Part shown: positions 52,228 to 61,083 of the stretch, piece by piece | How positions within the stretch are numbered: the stretch's first letter is position 1 | Layout: each line of letters opens with the position of its first letter | From: Prolixibacteraceae bacterium | Lineage (GTDB): Bacteria > Bacteroidota > Bacteroidia > Bacteroidales > Prolixibacteraceae | Direction: 5' to 3' | Length of the DNA stretch: 64,000 nucleotides | Assembly (NCBI GenBank): GCA_023229575.1 | Contig: JALNYZ010000005.1 | Location: 148,231-212,230 of the forward strand | Program-made: the position numbers and the translations under genes | Notes under the pieces: generated by a model | The model's input: only the letters and a program-made list of their open reading frames with translations | Databases searched by the model: none | What the model was told of the DNA's origin: nothing

Positions 52228-53571
52228 AAAAAATCAAACAACTATATTCTGCGTGAAATAGACAAGGCACTAATAAGCTGGAAAAACGAGGAGAGCCGAA
52301 AACCCTTGTTGCTTCGCGGACCCAGGCAGGTTGGTAAATCTTCCGCTGTACGCAATCTTGCTCATTCGTTTGACTATTTTATTGAAATCGACTTTGAAGC
52401 ACAGCTGAATCTTCATGCACTTTTTAGCCAGTCACTAAATCCTAAAGATATTTGCGAGCAATTGTCGTTGTACTTTGAAGTGCCGGTAATTGAAGGAAAA
52501 ACATTGATGTTTTTTGACGAAATACAAAGTTGCATTCCAGCAATATCTTCGTTGAGGTACTTCTACGAAAGATTGCCAGGGCTCCACCTCATTGCTGCCG
52601 GGTCATTGCTCGAATTTGCGCTGCAGGAGTTGCCTTCATTTGGGGTAGGACGTGTCCGCTCTATGTTTTTACGACCCTTCTCGTTCAATGAATTTCTCAA
52701 TGCATGTAATCAAAACCAATTGGCAGAGGCCATAATTAATGCATCAACTGCAAATCCTATACCCGATCTGATTCATAAAAAGACAATCTCCCTGTACAAA
52801 CGTTTTATGGCCATTGGCGGAATGCCGGAGGTTGTTGCCAAATATGTGGACAGTGGTGATATACTCCAATGTATGGGCATTATTGACGATTTAGTGATTT
52901 CTTACCAGGATGATTTCGCAAAATATAAAAGACTGATGCCGGCACTTCGGATTAGAGAGGCATTCGAGGCTGTGGTATTGCAAATGGGAGGCAAATTTAT
53001 GTACACCAAAGCGGCATCAAATAGCGACCCAAAGCAAATCAAGGCTGCATTGGAGTTACTTATCCTGGCAGGTTTGGTGATTCCGGTCACACATACATCC
53101 GCGAATGGGATCCCGCTTGGTGCCGAAGTTGATCCTAAAAAAAGAAAAATGCTAATTTTTGACACCGGCATTTTTCAACGATTGTTAGGATTAAATATAG
53201 GTGAGCTGATAATTGGTGAGAGTTTTGAAGTTGTAAACAAAGGGGCATTGGCCGAATTATCGGTTGGATTGGAACTCTCAAAATCATCATCTTATTACCG
53301 AAATGAACCACTTTACTATTGGCATCGTGAAAGTGCAAGTGGAAATGCAGAAGTCGATTATCTATTTCAAAAAGGAGAAAAAATTATTCCCATCGAGGTA
53401 AAATCTGGTATAAGGGGTTCCATGCAGAGCTTACATCTGTTTCTAAAGGAAAAGAACATTGAGATGGGAGTTCGGTCTTCACTTGAAAATTTTGGACAAT
53501 TTCAAAACATTACCACAGTTCCCATCTATGCGATCTCTGTCATAGGAGATCCTGAATCGTGGATTAAATAA
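52225..53571 (+). CDS. AAA-type ATPase with C-terminal DUF4143
   Basis: 448 residues from ATG 52225 (MKKSNNYILREIDKALISW); in-frame ATGs at 52219 and 52192 lie in the duplicated leader. Walker A LLRGPRQVGKSS at about 29-40, Walker B LMFFDEIQS near 95, sensor-like HLIAAGSLLEFAL, then the DUF4143 domain with the nuclease-like segment YYWHRESASGNAEVDYLFQK and IIPIEVKSG. This large prokaryotic family is widespread in Bacteroidota genomes; its role is unknown, though the D...E-x-K pattern in the tail resembles a restriction-endonuclease fold. It is not evidently part of the PUL. Confidence 0.85.
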   Translation: MKKSNNYILREIDKALISWKNEESRKPLLLRGPRQVGKSSAVRNLAHSFDYFIEIDFEAQLNLHALFSQSLNPKDICEQLSLYFEVPVIEGKTLMFFDEIQSCIPAISSLRYFYERLPGLHLIAAGSLLEFALQELPSFGVGRVRSMFLRPFSFNEFLNACNQNQLAEAIINASTANPIPDLIHKKTISLYKRFMAIGGMPEVVAKYVDSGDILQCMGIIDDLVISYQDDFAKYKRLMPALRIREAFEAVVLQMGGKFMYTKAASNSDPKQIKAALELLILAGLVIPVTHTSANGIPLGAEVDPKKRKMLIFDTGIFQRLLGLNIGELIIGESFEVVNKGALAELSVGLELSKSSSYYRNEPLYYWHRESASGNAEVDYLFQKGEKIIPIEVKSGIRGSMQSLHLFLKEKNIEMGVRSSLENFGQFQNITTVPIYAISVIGDPESWIK

Positions 53572-53580
53572 AAAACAATC

Positions 53581-53649
53581 ATGAGAAAACTAATTTTTCT
53601 ACTTGTCACATGCCTTCTAACTGGGGCATCACAAATTTTTGATCCATAA
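53581..53649 (+). pseudogene. Orphan signal-peptide scrap
   Basis: A 22-codon frame (MRKLIFLLVTCLLTGASQIF, then DP and stop) is a complete secretion signal with a plausible cut at GASQ and nothing after it. It is probably the 5' end of a deleted secreted protein. It starts 9 bases after the ATPase stop. Confidence 0.5.
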
Positions 53650-53708
53650 AACAGATGGCCATGAAAAAGATATTATAAGTTACTTTTAGCAGCAGTATCT
53701 TATCAGGA

Positions 53709-55328
53709 CTATTTTAGCCCAGCTTTGCAGTAATTTATGCCAAGTATATCATAAAATTTGGTAAGCCTGATCAGTCGACTCTTGAAGTTTTCGAAATCTT
53801 TAGGTCCTTTAGGCGACCAAACTGCTTCAGCCAATGCTGCCGCACGCGGATATACCATGTATTCGACCTGTTGCGGCGTTTTCATGTACTCTGTCCATAC
53901 ATTTCCCTGGGCTCCCAATACATATTTTGATTCCTCTTCAGTAAGTGAGGCAGGAACAGGTTCGTAACTGTAAACTTTTTTAAGAGGCAGATATCCACCA
54001 ATTGCCAGTGGCTCATTTTTTGGATCTGCCTGGTAGTGATCAAAATAGCAGTATTCTCCGGGTGTCATAACCACAAAATGATGCTCTTTGGCAGCAGCAA
54101 TTCCACCCTTCTCTCCTCTCCAGGACATGACAGCCGCATTGGGAGCCAGACCTCCCTCAAGGATTTCGTCCCAACCGATCATTTTTTTCCCGTTTTCATT
54201 TAAGAATTTTTCTATCCGTCTGACGAAGAAACTTTGTAGTTCATTTTCAGATTTAAGTCCTTCCGCTTTCATCCGTTCTTTACATATCGGACATTTTTGC
54301 CAGCGTGTTTTTGGACATTCATCGCCGCCAATGTGAAAATATTCCCCCGGGAATAGGGGGATTACCTCTTTTAAAACATCCATCAGGAAAGTATCTGTCC
54401 TGGCATTCCCGGCGCAATAGACATCGTCAAAGACGCCCCACGTAGTGCCCACTTCATAAGGTCCCCCTGTACATCCCAATTCTGGGTATGCAGCCAATGC
54501 AGCCAAAGCATGTCCGGGCATTTCAATTTCTGGAACTACCGTGATAAACCGATCCGCAGCATAGGCTACAATCTCTTTAATGTCGTCCTGGGTGTAAAAT
54601 CCGCCCACAGGGGTACCATCATAGTTCTTGCTGCCGTAATGGCCAACCAGGGTCTCCTTACGAATAGATCCGACTTCGGTAAGTTTAGGGTATTTTTTGA
54701 TTTCAATTCGCCACCCCTGATCTTCGGTCAGGTGCCAGTGAAATGTATTTAGCTTATGTAACGCCATGTAATCAAGGTACTTCAAGATAAATTCCTTGGG
54801 CATGAAATGACGGCCAACATCCAAATGCAAACCCCTCCAGGCAAACCTTGGGAAATCTTTGATTTCAACGGCAGGTACAACAACTTCTGCTAGTTTTTGC
54901 TTGATGGGCGGCATCAGTTGCAGCAATGTTTGAATACCATAGAACAAACCATTTGGCGAAGGGGATTCAAGCACGATTCCTTTTGAAGAAACTACCAGGT
55001 TATAGCCCTCTTTCGAAATTGAGAGTCCGGTATTTAATTTGATAAAAATGGTTTTCTTTTCAGGAGCACCTGAAAAAGTTATCTTGTTTTTAATTTGGTA
55101 TAAATCCTCCAGATGGCTTGTCAGGTTAGAGGTCACTTTTTGCATCTCCTTACTTTCACTATTGATCAGGATTTTTGTCTGCGAACCAATCGAAAATGTT
55201 CCTTCCATGTTCGTCAGGGAAGCTGGCATTGGGACAACCTGAACATCAGGTCGCCTGACGTCGGCCTGGCAATACCAGAACCCGATGCCAAGAAGAGAGA
55301 TGATCGCAAGGCTAAAATATTTTCTCAT
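53709..55328 (-). CDS. GH20 beta-N-acetylhexosaminidase, secreted
   Basis: 539 residues. Signal with a possible lipidation cysteine (GFWYC, residue 20; weak lipobox). N-terminal GH20b-type alpha/beta domain about 30-150 (VVPMPASLTNMEGTFSIGSQ), then the barrel with FAWRGLHLDVGRHFMPKEFI, LHKLNTFHWHLTEDQGWRIE and the catalytic pair D336-E337 in FHIGGDECPKTRW, and MSWRGEKGG, VLGAQGNVWTEYM. Retaining, substrate-assisted removal of terminal beta-GlcNAc or GalNAc. It lies alone on the minus strand between non-PUL genes, but with GH92/GH29/GH38 nearby it fits N-glycan or glycosaminoglycan use. Confidence 0.95.
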   Translation of the reverse strand: MRKYFSLAIISLLGIGFWYCQADVRRPDVQVVPMPASLTNMEGTFSIGSQTKILINSESKEMQKVTSNLTSHLEDLYQIKNKITFSGAPEKKTIFIKLNTGLSISKEGYNLVVSSKGIVLESPSPNGLFYGIQTLLQLMPPIKQKLAEVVVPAVEIKDFPRFAWRGLHLDVGRHFMPKEFILKYLDYMALHKLNTFHWHLTEDQGWRIEIKKYPKLTEVGSIRKETLVGHYGSKNYDGTPVGGFYTQDDIKEIVAYAADRFITVVPEIEMPGHALAALAAYPELGCTGGPYEVGTTWGVFDDVYCAGNARTDTFLMDVLKEVIPLFPGEYFHIGGDECPKTRWQKCPICKERMKAEGLKSENELQSFFVRRIEKFLNENGKKMIGWDEILEGGLAPNAAVMSWRGEKGGIAAAKEHHFVVMTPGEYCYFDHYQADPKNEPLAIGGYLPLKKVYSYEPVPASLTEEESKYVLGAQGNVWTEYMKTPQQVEYMVYPRAAALAEAVWSPKGPKDFENFKSRLIRLTKFYDILGINYCKAGLK

Positions 55329-55464
55329 GGTAAAAACATTTATATTTTACCCGCAAAACTACACAAATACTGTTTTCTAAAAGTCAATTTTTGCCGGAAG
55401 AAATTTATAAATGCGCCAATCATCCAATTATCCGCCAAAGATCGACTAAAAATTACATCGTTGG

Positions 55465-56055
55465 TTAATCTTGTGATGCGAATAAATCTGCTATGGTTTT
55501 TACAAAAGGAGTGCAGTGGCTGAAGAATTTCCTGTAACCTTCGCACAAATAATTGAGCCCTTTTTCACCGGCGGGGCTCTGGATAAACCGGTTTTTGGGA
55601 CATTCTCCATGGCACATGGCCAATACTTCACAATTCAGGCAATAGTTTGGCAAAGAGTTGAATTTAGCCTCTCCGAAAGCCACCTGCATCGGGTGATCCA
55701 GTAATTCGGATAAATGTTGATGATTGATGCCGTTTGTCTGGATACCATTGATGATCTTTTTGTTGTGATGATTATGTTGTTTCTATAATTCAATGGCTTT
55801 TCTATAGAAATCAATCCCGGCCAGGGTTGGTTCCCCTCCGTGCCATGAAAACAAAACGGGTTCTTCCGTTGCGGATTCCAGGTGTTGGATGATGTATCTT
55901 TCAAGCAGTTCATCCGACATTTGAGACTCGTTGATAGCGTACAAATCCTGTTTTTCGAGGTAATAGCAATAGGCGCAACCAAGATTGCACAAAGCGCCGA
56001 CCGGTTTGACAAATAGCTGGAATTCGCGTGTGGACAGGGAATTTTCAGGAGTCAT
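55465..56055 (-). pseudogene. Anaerobic sulfatase-maturating enzyme, internally deleted
   Basis: A single minus-strand frame of 195 sense codons. It starts MTPENSLSTREFQLFVKPVG, has the radical-SAM motif CNLGCAYC and FSWHGGEPTLAGIDFYRKAI, then a TAG at 55783-55785 after AIEL. The same frame goes on with INGIQTNGI and joins directly to NHQHLSELLDHPMQVAFGEA and the SPASM-like NYCLNCEVLAMCHGECPKNR. Family members are about 370-415 residues, so the whole central barrel (about 200 residues) is missing between QTNGI and NHQHL near 55720-55735. Inactive. The intact enzyme would convert Cys or Ser of sulfatases into formylglycine; no sulfatase gene is in the window. Confidence 0.88.
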
Positions 56056-56384
56056 TTTCTTTTCTTACAGAGAAATATAATCAAATATAAAGTACTTTTT
56101 CATAGAAATTGTTACAATAACAATATTTGAATGGATTGTTGATGTGAGATATTGTCGATTTGTTACTTTTGAGATTAGGTTGCTCACTCTTGAATCAAGA
56201 TTCCCCGTAAATGAATAACAAAAAAGTTCACGCAGAGGTCGCAAAGGAAAACCGCAAAGGAGCGCAAAGGTTAACCCTTTTTTCTTTGCGTCTTACTTTG
56301 CGTTCTTTGCGTGAAACAATAGAGTTTCTGGAATACCTACGTACAATATGCATTTAATCAATAAATTAACTAATATATTCTCGA
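56056..56384. other. Intergenic region of about 330 bases
   Basis: No gene was found here. It holds the upstream regions of the maturase remnant (minus) and the YeeE gene (plus) and the palindromic repeat listed separately. No clear promoter match. Confidence 0.6.
56228..56315. repeat. Intergenic palindromic repeat rich in CGCAAAG / CTTTGCG
   Basis: TTCACGCAGAG at 56228-56238 faces CTTTGCGTGAA at 56305-56315, and CGCAAAG words at 56241, 56254 and 56263 face CTTTGCG words at 56284, 56296 and 56305. The result is a long imperfect hairpin. It resembles dispersed intergenic palindromes seen in many Bacteroidota genomes; copy number elsewhere cannot be seen here. Confidence 0.65.
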
Positions 56385-56897
56385 ATGAATAAAAACAAAT
56401 ACATGAACCCGTACCTTGCCGGAGTGCTGCTTGGTCTGGTTCTTTTGGCTGCTATGTTTCTTTCGGGGCGGGGTCTTGGTGCCAGCGGAGGAATAAAGGA
56501 TACTGTTGTGGCCATGGTTGGAGCTGTAGACAAGCAGCATGCGATGAATACGCCCTATTACAGCAAATATTACCAAAATGGCGAACACCCGCTAAAAAAC
56601 TGGTTGACACTCGAAATTTTCGGAATGGTTGTGGGTGGTTTTCTGTCAGGCGCACTTTCTCACCGTTTGAAATTCAAAATTGAAAAATCACCCAAAATTT
56701 CCAACAGGAAGCGGTTGCTGTTTGCCTTTCTTGGCGGCCTCTTTTTTGTGTACGGTGCACAACTGGCCCGTGGCTGCACCAGTGGAGCCGCGCTCTCGGG
56801 AATGGCTGTCCTTTCTGTTGCGGGTTTTGTAACCATGGCTGCCATCTTCGGATCGGCCTACCTTTTTGCATGGTTCTTCAGGAAGCTGTGGATATGA
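56385..56897 (+). CDS. YeeE/YedE-family sulfur transporter, N-terminal-half type
   Basis: 170 residues, or 164 from ATG 56403 (MNPYLAGVLLGLVLL). About four membrane segments: 7-24, 76-96, 112-130, 142-164. The family motif is FVYGAQLARGCTSGAALSGM with a conserved cysteine, proposed in this family to relay thiosulfate through the pore. Single-chain YeeE proteins are about 350 residues; here the halves are separate genes, this one and 57099. It lies in a cassette with rhodanese-like proteins, so uptake of thiosulfate or another sulfane-sulfur compound is likely. Confidence 0.85.
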   Translation: MNKNKYMNPYLAGVLLGLVLLAAMFLSGRGLGASGGIKDTVVAMVGAVDKQHAMNTPYYSKYYQNGEHPLKNWLTLEIFGMVVGGFLSGALSHRLKFKIEKSPKISNRKRLLFAFLGGLFFVYGAQLARGCTSGAALSGMAVLSVAGFVTMAAIFGSAYLFAWFFRKLWI

Positions 56898-56966
56898 AGG
56901 ATAAAGGATAAAGTAAAAAGGATAAAGGATAAAGTAAAAAGGATAAAGTAAAAAGGATAAAGGATT
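56897..56966. repeat. Heptameric tandem repeat between the two YeeE halves
   Basis: Ten consecutive 7-base units: AAGGATA twice, AAGTAAA, AAGGATA twice, AAGTAAA, AAGGATA, AAGTAAA, AAGGATA, AAGGATT. The first unit begins in the stop codon of the upstream gene. Such arrays vary in length by slippage. It is non-coding, so any effect would be on mRNA or promoter spacing. Confidence 0.88.
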
Positions 56967-57098
56967 TTGTCATTCATTCAATAGTTAATTATTTAGGAAA
57001 AATTTCAGAGTCGTATTAATTGTTCTGTAAAGGCTTAATCGTCAATGATTAGCAGAATAGTAAATAGTAAATTGTTTAATTGTAAATATTTAGAATCT

Positions 57099-57701
57099 AT
57101 GGGACCTATTTCAATCATATCAGAATTTCCGGAGTGGCTCAATCTATTGATCGCCTTCTTCGTTGGTATTGGCTTCGGTTTTGCCCTGGAACAGGCCGGA
57201 TTCTCATCCAGTCGCAGATTGGCAGGAATGTTTTACGGTTATGATACTACAGTCATAAAAGTGTTCTTTACTGCTGCCATCGTCGCGCTTGCCAGCTCAC
57301 AATTACTCAGTTTCTTTGGACTGTTAAACCTGAAGTTGGTTTTTGTAAACCCCTACTATGTAAATTCAGCCATCCTTGGCGGAATCATTATGGGTGCAGG
57401 TTTTATCATGGGCGGATATTGTCCGGGAACAAGCATCAGCGCACTTTCAATCGGGAAAATTGATGCCCTGATTTTTCTGCTTGGTGGAATGGCTGGAGCT
57501 TTTCTTTTTATGGAAACCTATCCATTCATCCAGACATTTGCCATGGAAAATTACCAGGGCAACATGAGAATCGATGAATGGTTGGGGGTTTCGCCAGGTG
57601 TTTTCACCCTACTGCTGATTGTCGCTGCCGTTGCACTGTTCTGGTTTGCCGAGCTTGCCGAAAAAAAGTTCAGCAGGCCGGATATCACCTCCGATCTTTA
57701 A
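57099..57701 (+). CDS. YeeE/YedE-family sulfur transporter, C-terminal-half type
   Basis: 200 residues from ATG 57099 (MGPISIISEFPEWLNLLIAF); an upstream in-frame ATG at 57045 would add 18 poorly typical residues. About five membrane segments. Family motifs: GFALEQAGFSSSRRLAGMFY near 35, IIMGAGFIMGGYCPGTSISA with a conserved cysteine at about 112, and DALIFLLGGMAGAFLFM. With the 56385 product it should make one functional transporter. Followed after 11 bases by a rhodanese-like gene. Confidence 0.85.
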   Translation: MGPISIISEFPEWLNLLIAFFVGIGFGFALEQAGFSSSRRLAGMFYGYDTTVIKVFFTAAIVALASSQLLSFFGLLNLKLVFVNPYYVNSAILGGIIMGAGFIMGGYCPGTSISALSIGKIDALIFLLGGMAGAFLFMETYPFIQTFAMENYQGNMRIDEWLGVSPGVFTLLLIVAAVALFWFAELAEKKFSRPDITSDL

Positions 57702-57712
57702 TTCGAAAACAG

Positions 57713-58324
57713 ATGGATGCACGTATAAAATATTCACTGTTGCTGGTAGGAATCGGGATCATTCTTGCCTTCCTGCCATTCAACGCTTCAGACTCCTTTC
57801 TCCTAAAATCGGACGAACTGCTTTCAAAATCGACCTCCTCAGAAAACAGTTTTTCAGTTGATCAGGTAGCCCGGATGGTGAACAAGGAAGATAGCACCAT
57901 GCTGTTGATTGATCTTCGGGAAGCGTCGCAATACAAGGAATGCAACATCCCGGGATCCTTAAATATTCCATTTTCAGATCTCCTGAATCCATTGTGGGAA
58001 GGGACCTTTAATCAAAAAAAGGTCAAAAAGATATTTTATGGAAATGGCGACCAAACGGCCAATTATGCCTGGGCCATCGCCACAGGATTAGGATATAAAA
58101 ACAATTTTGTCATGAAGGGCGGACTGAACGAGTGGTTTAAAACGGTGATGTTAAGCCAATTCAAAGGTGAAAAGATTTCTCCTATCGAGAATGCCCTTTA
58201 TGAAACCAGGTTCAATGCCCGAAAGGCTTTCACACAGGTGAACAGTTTACCGGACAGCCTGAAGAGCCGTTATTTCAAAGCGAAAGATATCAAGCAATTA
58301 AAGCTCGACGGGGGCTGTCAGTAA
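57713..58324 (+). CDS. Membrane-anchored rhodanese-like protein lacking the catalytic cysteine
   Basis: 203 residues from ATG 57713 (MDARIKYSLLLVGIGIILAF); an earlier in-frame ATG at 57578 overlaps the transporter and is unlikely. One N-terminal membrane anchor (about 7-24), then a rhodanese fold: LLIDLREASQYKECNIPGSL, NIPFSDLLNPLW, and KKIFYGNGDQTANYAWAIAT where the active-site loop cysteine should lie. The loop reads YGNGDQTA, so no persulfide can form there. NFVMKGGLNEWFK matches the usual GG-x-x-x-W end. It may bind rather than transfer sulfur, or serve as a structural partner of the transporter. Confidence 0.8.
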   Translation: MDARIKYSLLLVGIGIILAFLPFNASDSFLLKSDELLSKSTSSENSFSVDQVARMVNKEDSTMLLIDLREASQYKECNIPGSLNIPFSDLLNPLWEGTFNQKKVKKIFYGNGDQTANYAWAIATGLGYKNNFVMKGGLNEWFKTVMLSQFKGEKISPIENALYETRFNARKAFTQVNSLPDSLKSRYFKAKDIKQLKLDGGCQ

Positions 58325-58344
58325 ACCTTAAAATCAACAGAATA

Positions 58345-58821
58345 ATGAAGCAAATAAAAAGTTTAAGGATCATCATACTGGTAGTGGGAGTTCTTCTGAT
58401 TCTGGTAATCATTAGAAATTCGGATCAAAATGTTTTCCAGGAGAAGGCGAAAACCGCCTTGGAGGCTACACGTAACGATGCCAATATTGTCTCATTCGAT
58501 CAAGTCAAAGCGCTTACGGCACCTTATTTGATCCTCGATCTTGGGAGCGCACCCAGACCCGACTCCCTTCTGTTTCAGCATGCTTTAAAAATTACCTTTA
58601 GTCAGCTTTTGGAGAAGGCAAACCGAAAAATCCTGAATGAAGCCAAGGGAGAGCTAATCCTTTATGCTGATGATGTTCCAACCGCCTCCAGGGCCTGGGT
58701 AATATTGAATCAGTTGGGTTATAAGAATTTGCGGATACTATCTTTCGAGAACATTCCAGAGGGGTTAAAATACAAATTCCAGCCCGACACCACTTCCAGG
58801 CTGGAACAAGATACCATGTAA
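58345..58821 (+). CDS. Degenerate rhodanese-like membrane-anchored protein
   Basis: 158 residues. Membrane anchor at about 8-24 (RIIILVVGVLLILVIIR), followed by a rhodanese-like pattern similar to the preceding protein: IVSFDQVKAL, APYLILDLGSAPRPDSLLFQ, ALKITFSQLL and ELILYADDVPTASRAWVILN. The active-site loop reads YADDVPTA and has no cysteine, and the protein contains no cysteine at all. It starts 20 bases after the previous gene and ends 3 bases from the convergent gene on the other strand. Probably a paralogue with a structural role. Confidence 0.7.
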   Translation: MKQIKSLRIIILVVGVLLILVIIRNSDQNVFQEKAKTALEATRNDANIVSFDQVKALTAPYLILDLGSAPRPDSLLFQHALKITFSQLLEKANRKILNEAKGELILYADDVPTASRAWVILNQLGYKNLRILSFENIPEGLKYKFQPDTTSRLEQDTM

Positions 58822-58824
58822 GTT

Positions 58825-59874
58825 TTAATTCTTGACGTAGGGAAAACTTTCGATTTCGTTTTCAGTAAAAGGAAGCCACGAAAGCAACTTTTTATCTTGC
58901 AGCATTTTACTGTGCATAAAAGCATTGTTCCCAAACAGGACCGCCTTTGCGTTGTAGCCGAACAATCGTAGATAAGCCGCTACAAATGCTGAGTTGTGAC
59001 CGGTTCCACAATAAACAGCAACCTCCCTGTTGGTCGGAATCGATTCCATTTCGGTGATGATTCCAAGCGTTCCATTTGTTTTGTAACGCATGGCGCCCGG
59101 TATATGTCCCGCATCATACTTATCTTTTCGCTCAAAGTTGATGGTATAATACTCTTTGGGTTTTTCAAAAACCTTATCCGCAGTGATAAAAGCATCAGCA
59201 TAACCGGCAGCAAACAGACCATTGAAACGAGCCGTTATGATCTCTTCACCGGTCGATTTGCCTGAATTCATTTGCGGAAAATCGGTGGATGAAGCCCTGG
59301 CATTCTCAGTTAACTCGAGTTTGCCTTCATATTTGTCGGAAACCTCCTTCAGCCACACATCTTTGGCGAAATTTTTGTTCCAGCCACTCATGCCCCAACG
59401 CAAGGCATAAACATTTCCATAACCCATTAAACGCAAAAGTGAAGTGGCGTAACTCGAAACCTGTCCAGAACTGCAAACCATGACAATCTTGTCAAGTTCA
59501 AATGGCTTAATCACATTGGAAAAGTAGTCGGGGATTTTGCTGAATTCAACATTTACCGCTCCTTTGATATGTCCCTTTGCATATTCATCCTTACTTCTCA
59601 GGTCGATGATTTTGATTTTACCATCCAGCTCTTTGTAAACTGCAGATGCTTTAATCAATGAGGGAAAACTCCGGCTGTTCACGTAATCACCTGTTGTCTC
59701 TAAGAATTTCAATAGTTTCTGAGCCTCCGGGTTTACCTCCACGGTTGTCGATTTGAGCTCTGATGCGGGAGCTGTCCCCGCCTGCTTCGGTTTACTTCCC
59801 CCACCGGAACAGGAGGCCAGGAATGCGATAAAGACTATGGCAATGATTGATTTGATCGTTTTCAAGTAGTTCAT
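58825..59874 (-). CDS. Lipoprotein with two rhodanese domains
   Basis: 349 residues from ATG 59874 (MNYLKTIKSIIAIVFIAFLA); the frame stays open upstream, but this start gives a proper type II signal with ASC, cysteine 22. Rhodanese domain 1, about 68-170, has catalytic C134 in VMVCSSGQVSS. Domain 2, about 210-345, has C289 in VAVYCGTGHNS. Both loops keep the C-x-x-G-x-x-S pattern, as in thiosulfate sulfurtransferases. Located in the periplasm or outer membrane. It is convergent with the YeeE/rhodanese genes, and I infer that it supplies or accepts sulfane sulfur for that transporter. Confidence 0.88.
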   Translation of the reverse strand: MNYLKTIKSIIAIVFIAFLASCSGGGSKPKQAGTAPASELKSTTVEVNPEAQKLLKFLETTGDYVNSRSFPSLIKASAVYKELDGKIKIIDLRSKDEYAKGHIKGAVNVEFSKIPDYFSNVIKPFELDKIVMVCSSGQVSSYATSLLRLMGYGNVYALRWGMSGWNKNFAKDVWLKEVSDKYEGKLELTENARASSTDFPQMNSGKSTGEEIITARFNGLFAAGYADAFITADKVFEKPKEYYTINFERKDKYDAGHIPGAMRYKTNGTLGIITEMESIPTNREVAVYCGTGHNSAFVAAYLRLFGYNAKAVLFGNNAFMHSKMLQDKKLLSWLPFTENEIESFPYVKN

Positions 59875-59896
59875 AATAAATAATTTGGTCAAATTA

Positions 59897-60949
59897 TTAT
59901 TTTTTCGGTACCACCAAAACATTCTCCTTGTCGTATTGAAGTGTTTCTGTCCGCTTGCCTTGATCGTCATATTTATAGGCTACCATGGCTACTCCGTTAC
60001 CGGGATTGTTAATGATCTTTCTCTCCTTGTCCATCGAAATCCTCTTGACCACAGCGCCATGTGCATCAAATTCAGTTTTAGTAACCGGTACGTTCTTACC
60101 GCTCAGATATTCATTGTCCTGATCAAACATCGAAGTTTCAGTCACATAGCCGTTCGGATCGACCACATTCACCCTTTTCGCCCAACCCCAGTAGAGGTTT
60201 GAAAGCTGGCCAACTTTGTTGTGCACCGAAAAGCTCAAGAGATCACCGGAACTGTTGTTCTCAAACTTAAAATAGGAGACGCCAATATCCCCGCAATTCT
60301 CAGCCGTACAGTTGTACAAGGTATCGGCTTGATAATTGGCCATCCTGGTAACGTATCCGCTATTACCGTATGAGAAGCGAAGCTCATAAAATGGGCAGAA
60401 CTCATTCATTATCACACTGGCGCCAGCCAGATTGAACCTCAATTCTTTAATCATGCCATCAGGAAGCTTCGTCCACTGATAGTTGTGAATTTTATTCCGG
60501 TTTTCCACAGGAGCGTTGTTCTCATCCAGGAAGCGCATGGCAACCCTCATTCCTGAGACGTCCAGTGTGTATTCAAAAATCGAAGCCCCGCCGTTTTTGA
60601 TGGGTTCGTTCTTCTCATTGAAGAAGCGTTTGATCTGTTTGTCTGCTTCGTAGGTATAGGTGACTTTCGCAGCGTTCAATGACGAATAATCAAGCAGCAC
60701 GTTATTGCGGTTGTATTCAACAGAAACCAATTGCTTGTTCTCATTGTATGTAAACTTATAATTGTTGATGGTTTTGGCCTCTTTGGCAATTAACTCATGT
60801 GCCCCTTTTTCGGTGTCCCAGGGTGTTTCACTGAATTGAATGGCACGGTAATATTTCACCGGACTATCGGCCACTTTTTTTGCCGGTTGTACACAGGCCT
60901 GCATGCCAATTGCGATTAACGCGAATAAAAACAGTTTGTGGAATTTCAT
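59897..60949 (-). CDS. Lipoprotein with repeated beta-hairpins, unknown function
   Basis: 350 residues. Type II signal MKFHKLFLFALIAIGMQAC, cysteine 19. The rest consists of short repeated strand units of YD/RHS-like type: NNYKFTYNENKQLVSVEYNR, KVTYTYEADKQIKRFFNEKN, VTKTEFDAHGAVVKRISMD and AYKYDDQGKRTETLQYDKEN. Two cysteines near residue 215 (YNCTAENCGDI) may form a disulfide. It is 22 bases upstream of the two-domain rhodanese lipoprotein on the same strand, so they are probably co-transcribed. I do not recognise a specific family. Confidence 0.75.
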   Translation of the reverse strand: MKFHKLFLFALIAIGMQACVQPAKKVADSPVKYYRAIQFSETPWDTEKGAHELIAKEAKTINNYKFTYNENKQLVSVEYNRNNVLLDYSSLNAAKVTYTYEADKQIKRFFNEKNEPIKNGGASIFEYTLDVSGMRVAMRFLDENNAPVENRNKIHNYQWTKLPDGMIKELRFNLAGASVIMNEFCPFYELRFSYGNSGYVTRMANYQADTLYNCTAENCGDIGVSYFKFENNSSGDLLSFSVHNKVGQLSNLYWGWAKRVNVVDPNGYVTETSMFDQDNEYLSGKNVPVTKTEFDAHGAVVKRISMDKERKIINNPGNGVAMVAYKYDDQGKRTETLQYDKENVLVVPKK

Positions 60950-61083
60950 TTTTAGATAAGTTAAATGGATGATTAATGCTGTTTCAGATATGTTGTTCTG
61001 TTTTATGGCTCTTTAACGTAAAAATTGGATAAAGGTTTTGGATTAGTTGATAGCTTCGCCTCTGGGTATATTCAAAAAATATT

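Noticed and set aside
56897..56966. CRISPR array
   Set aside because: Units are 7 bases with no spacers and no cas genes nearby; it is a microsatellite.
57578..57712. N-terminal extension of the rhodanese-like protein at 57713
   Set aside because: It overlaps the end of the YeeE half in another frame and is Cys/Arg-rich, unlike real protein. ATG 57713 precedes a proper membrane anchor.
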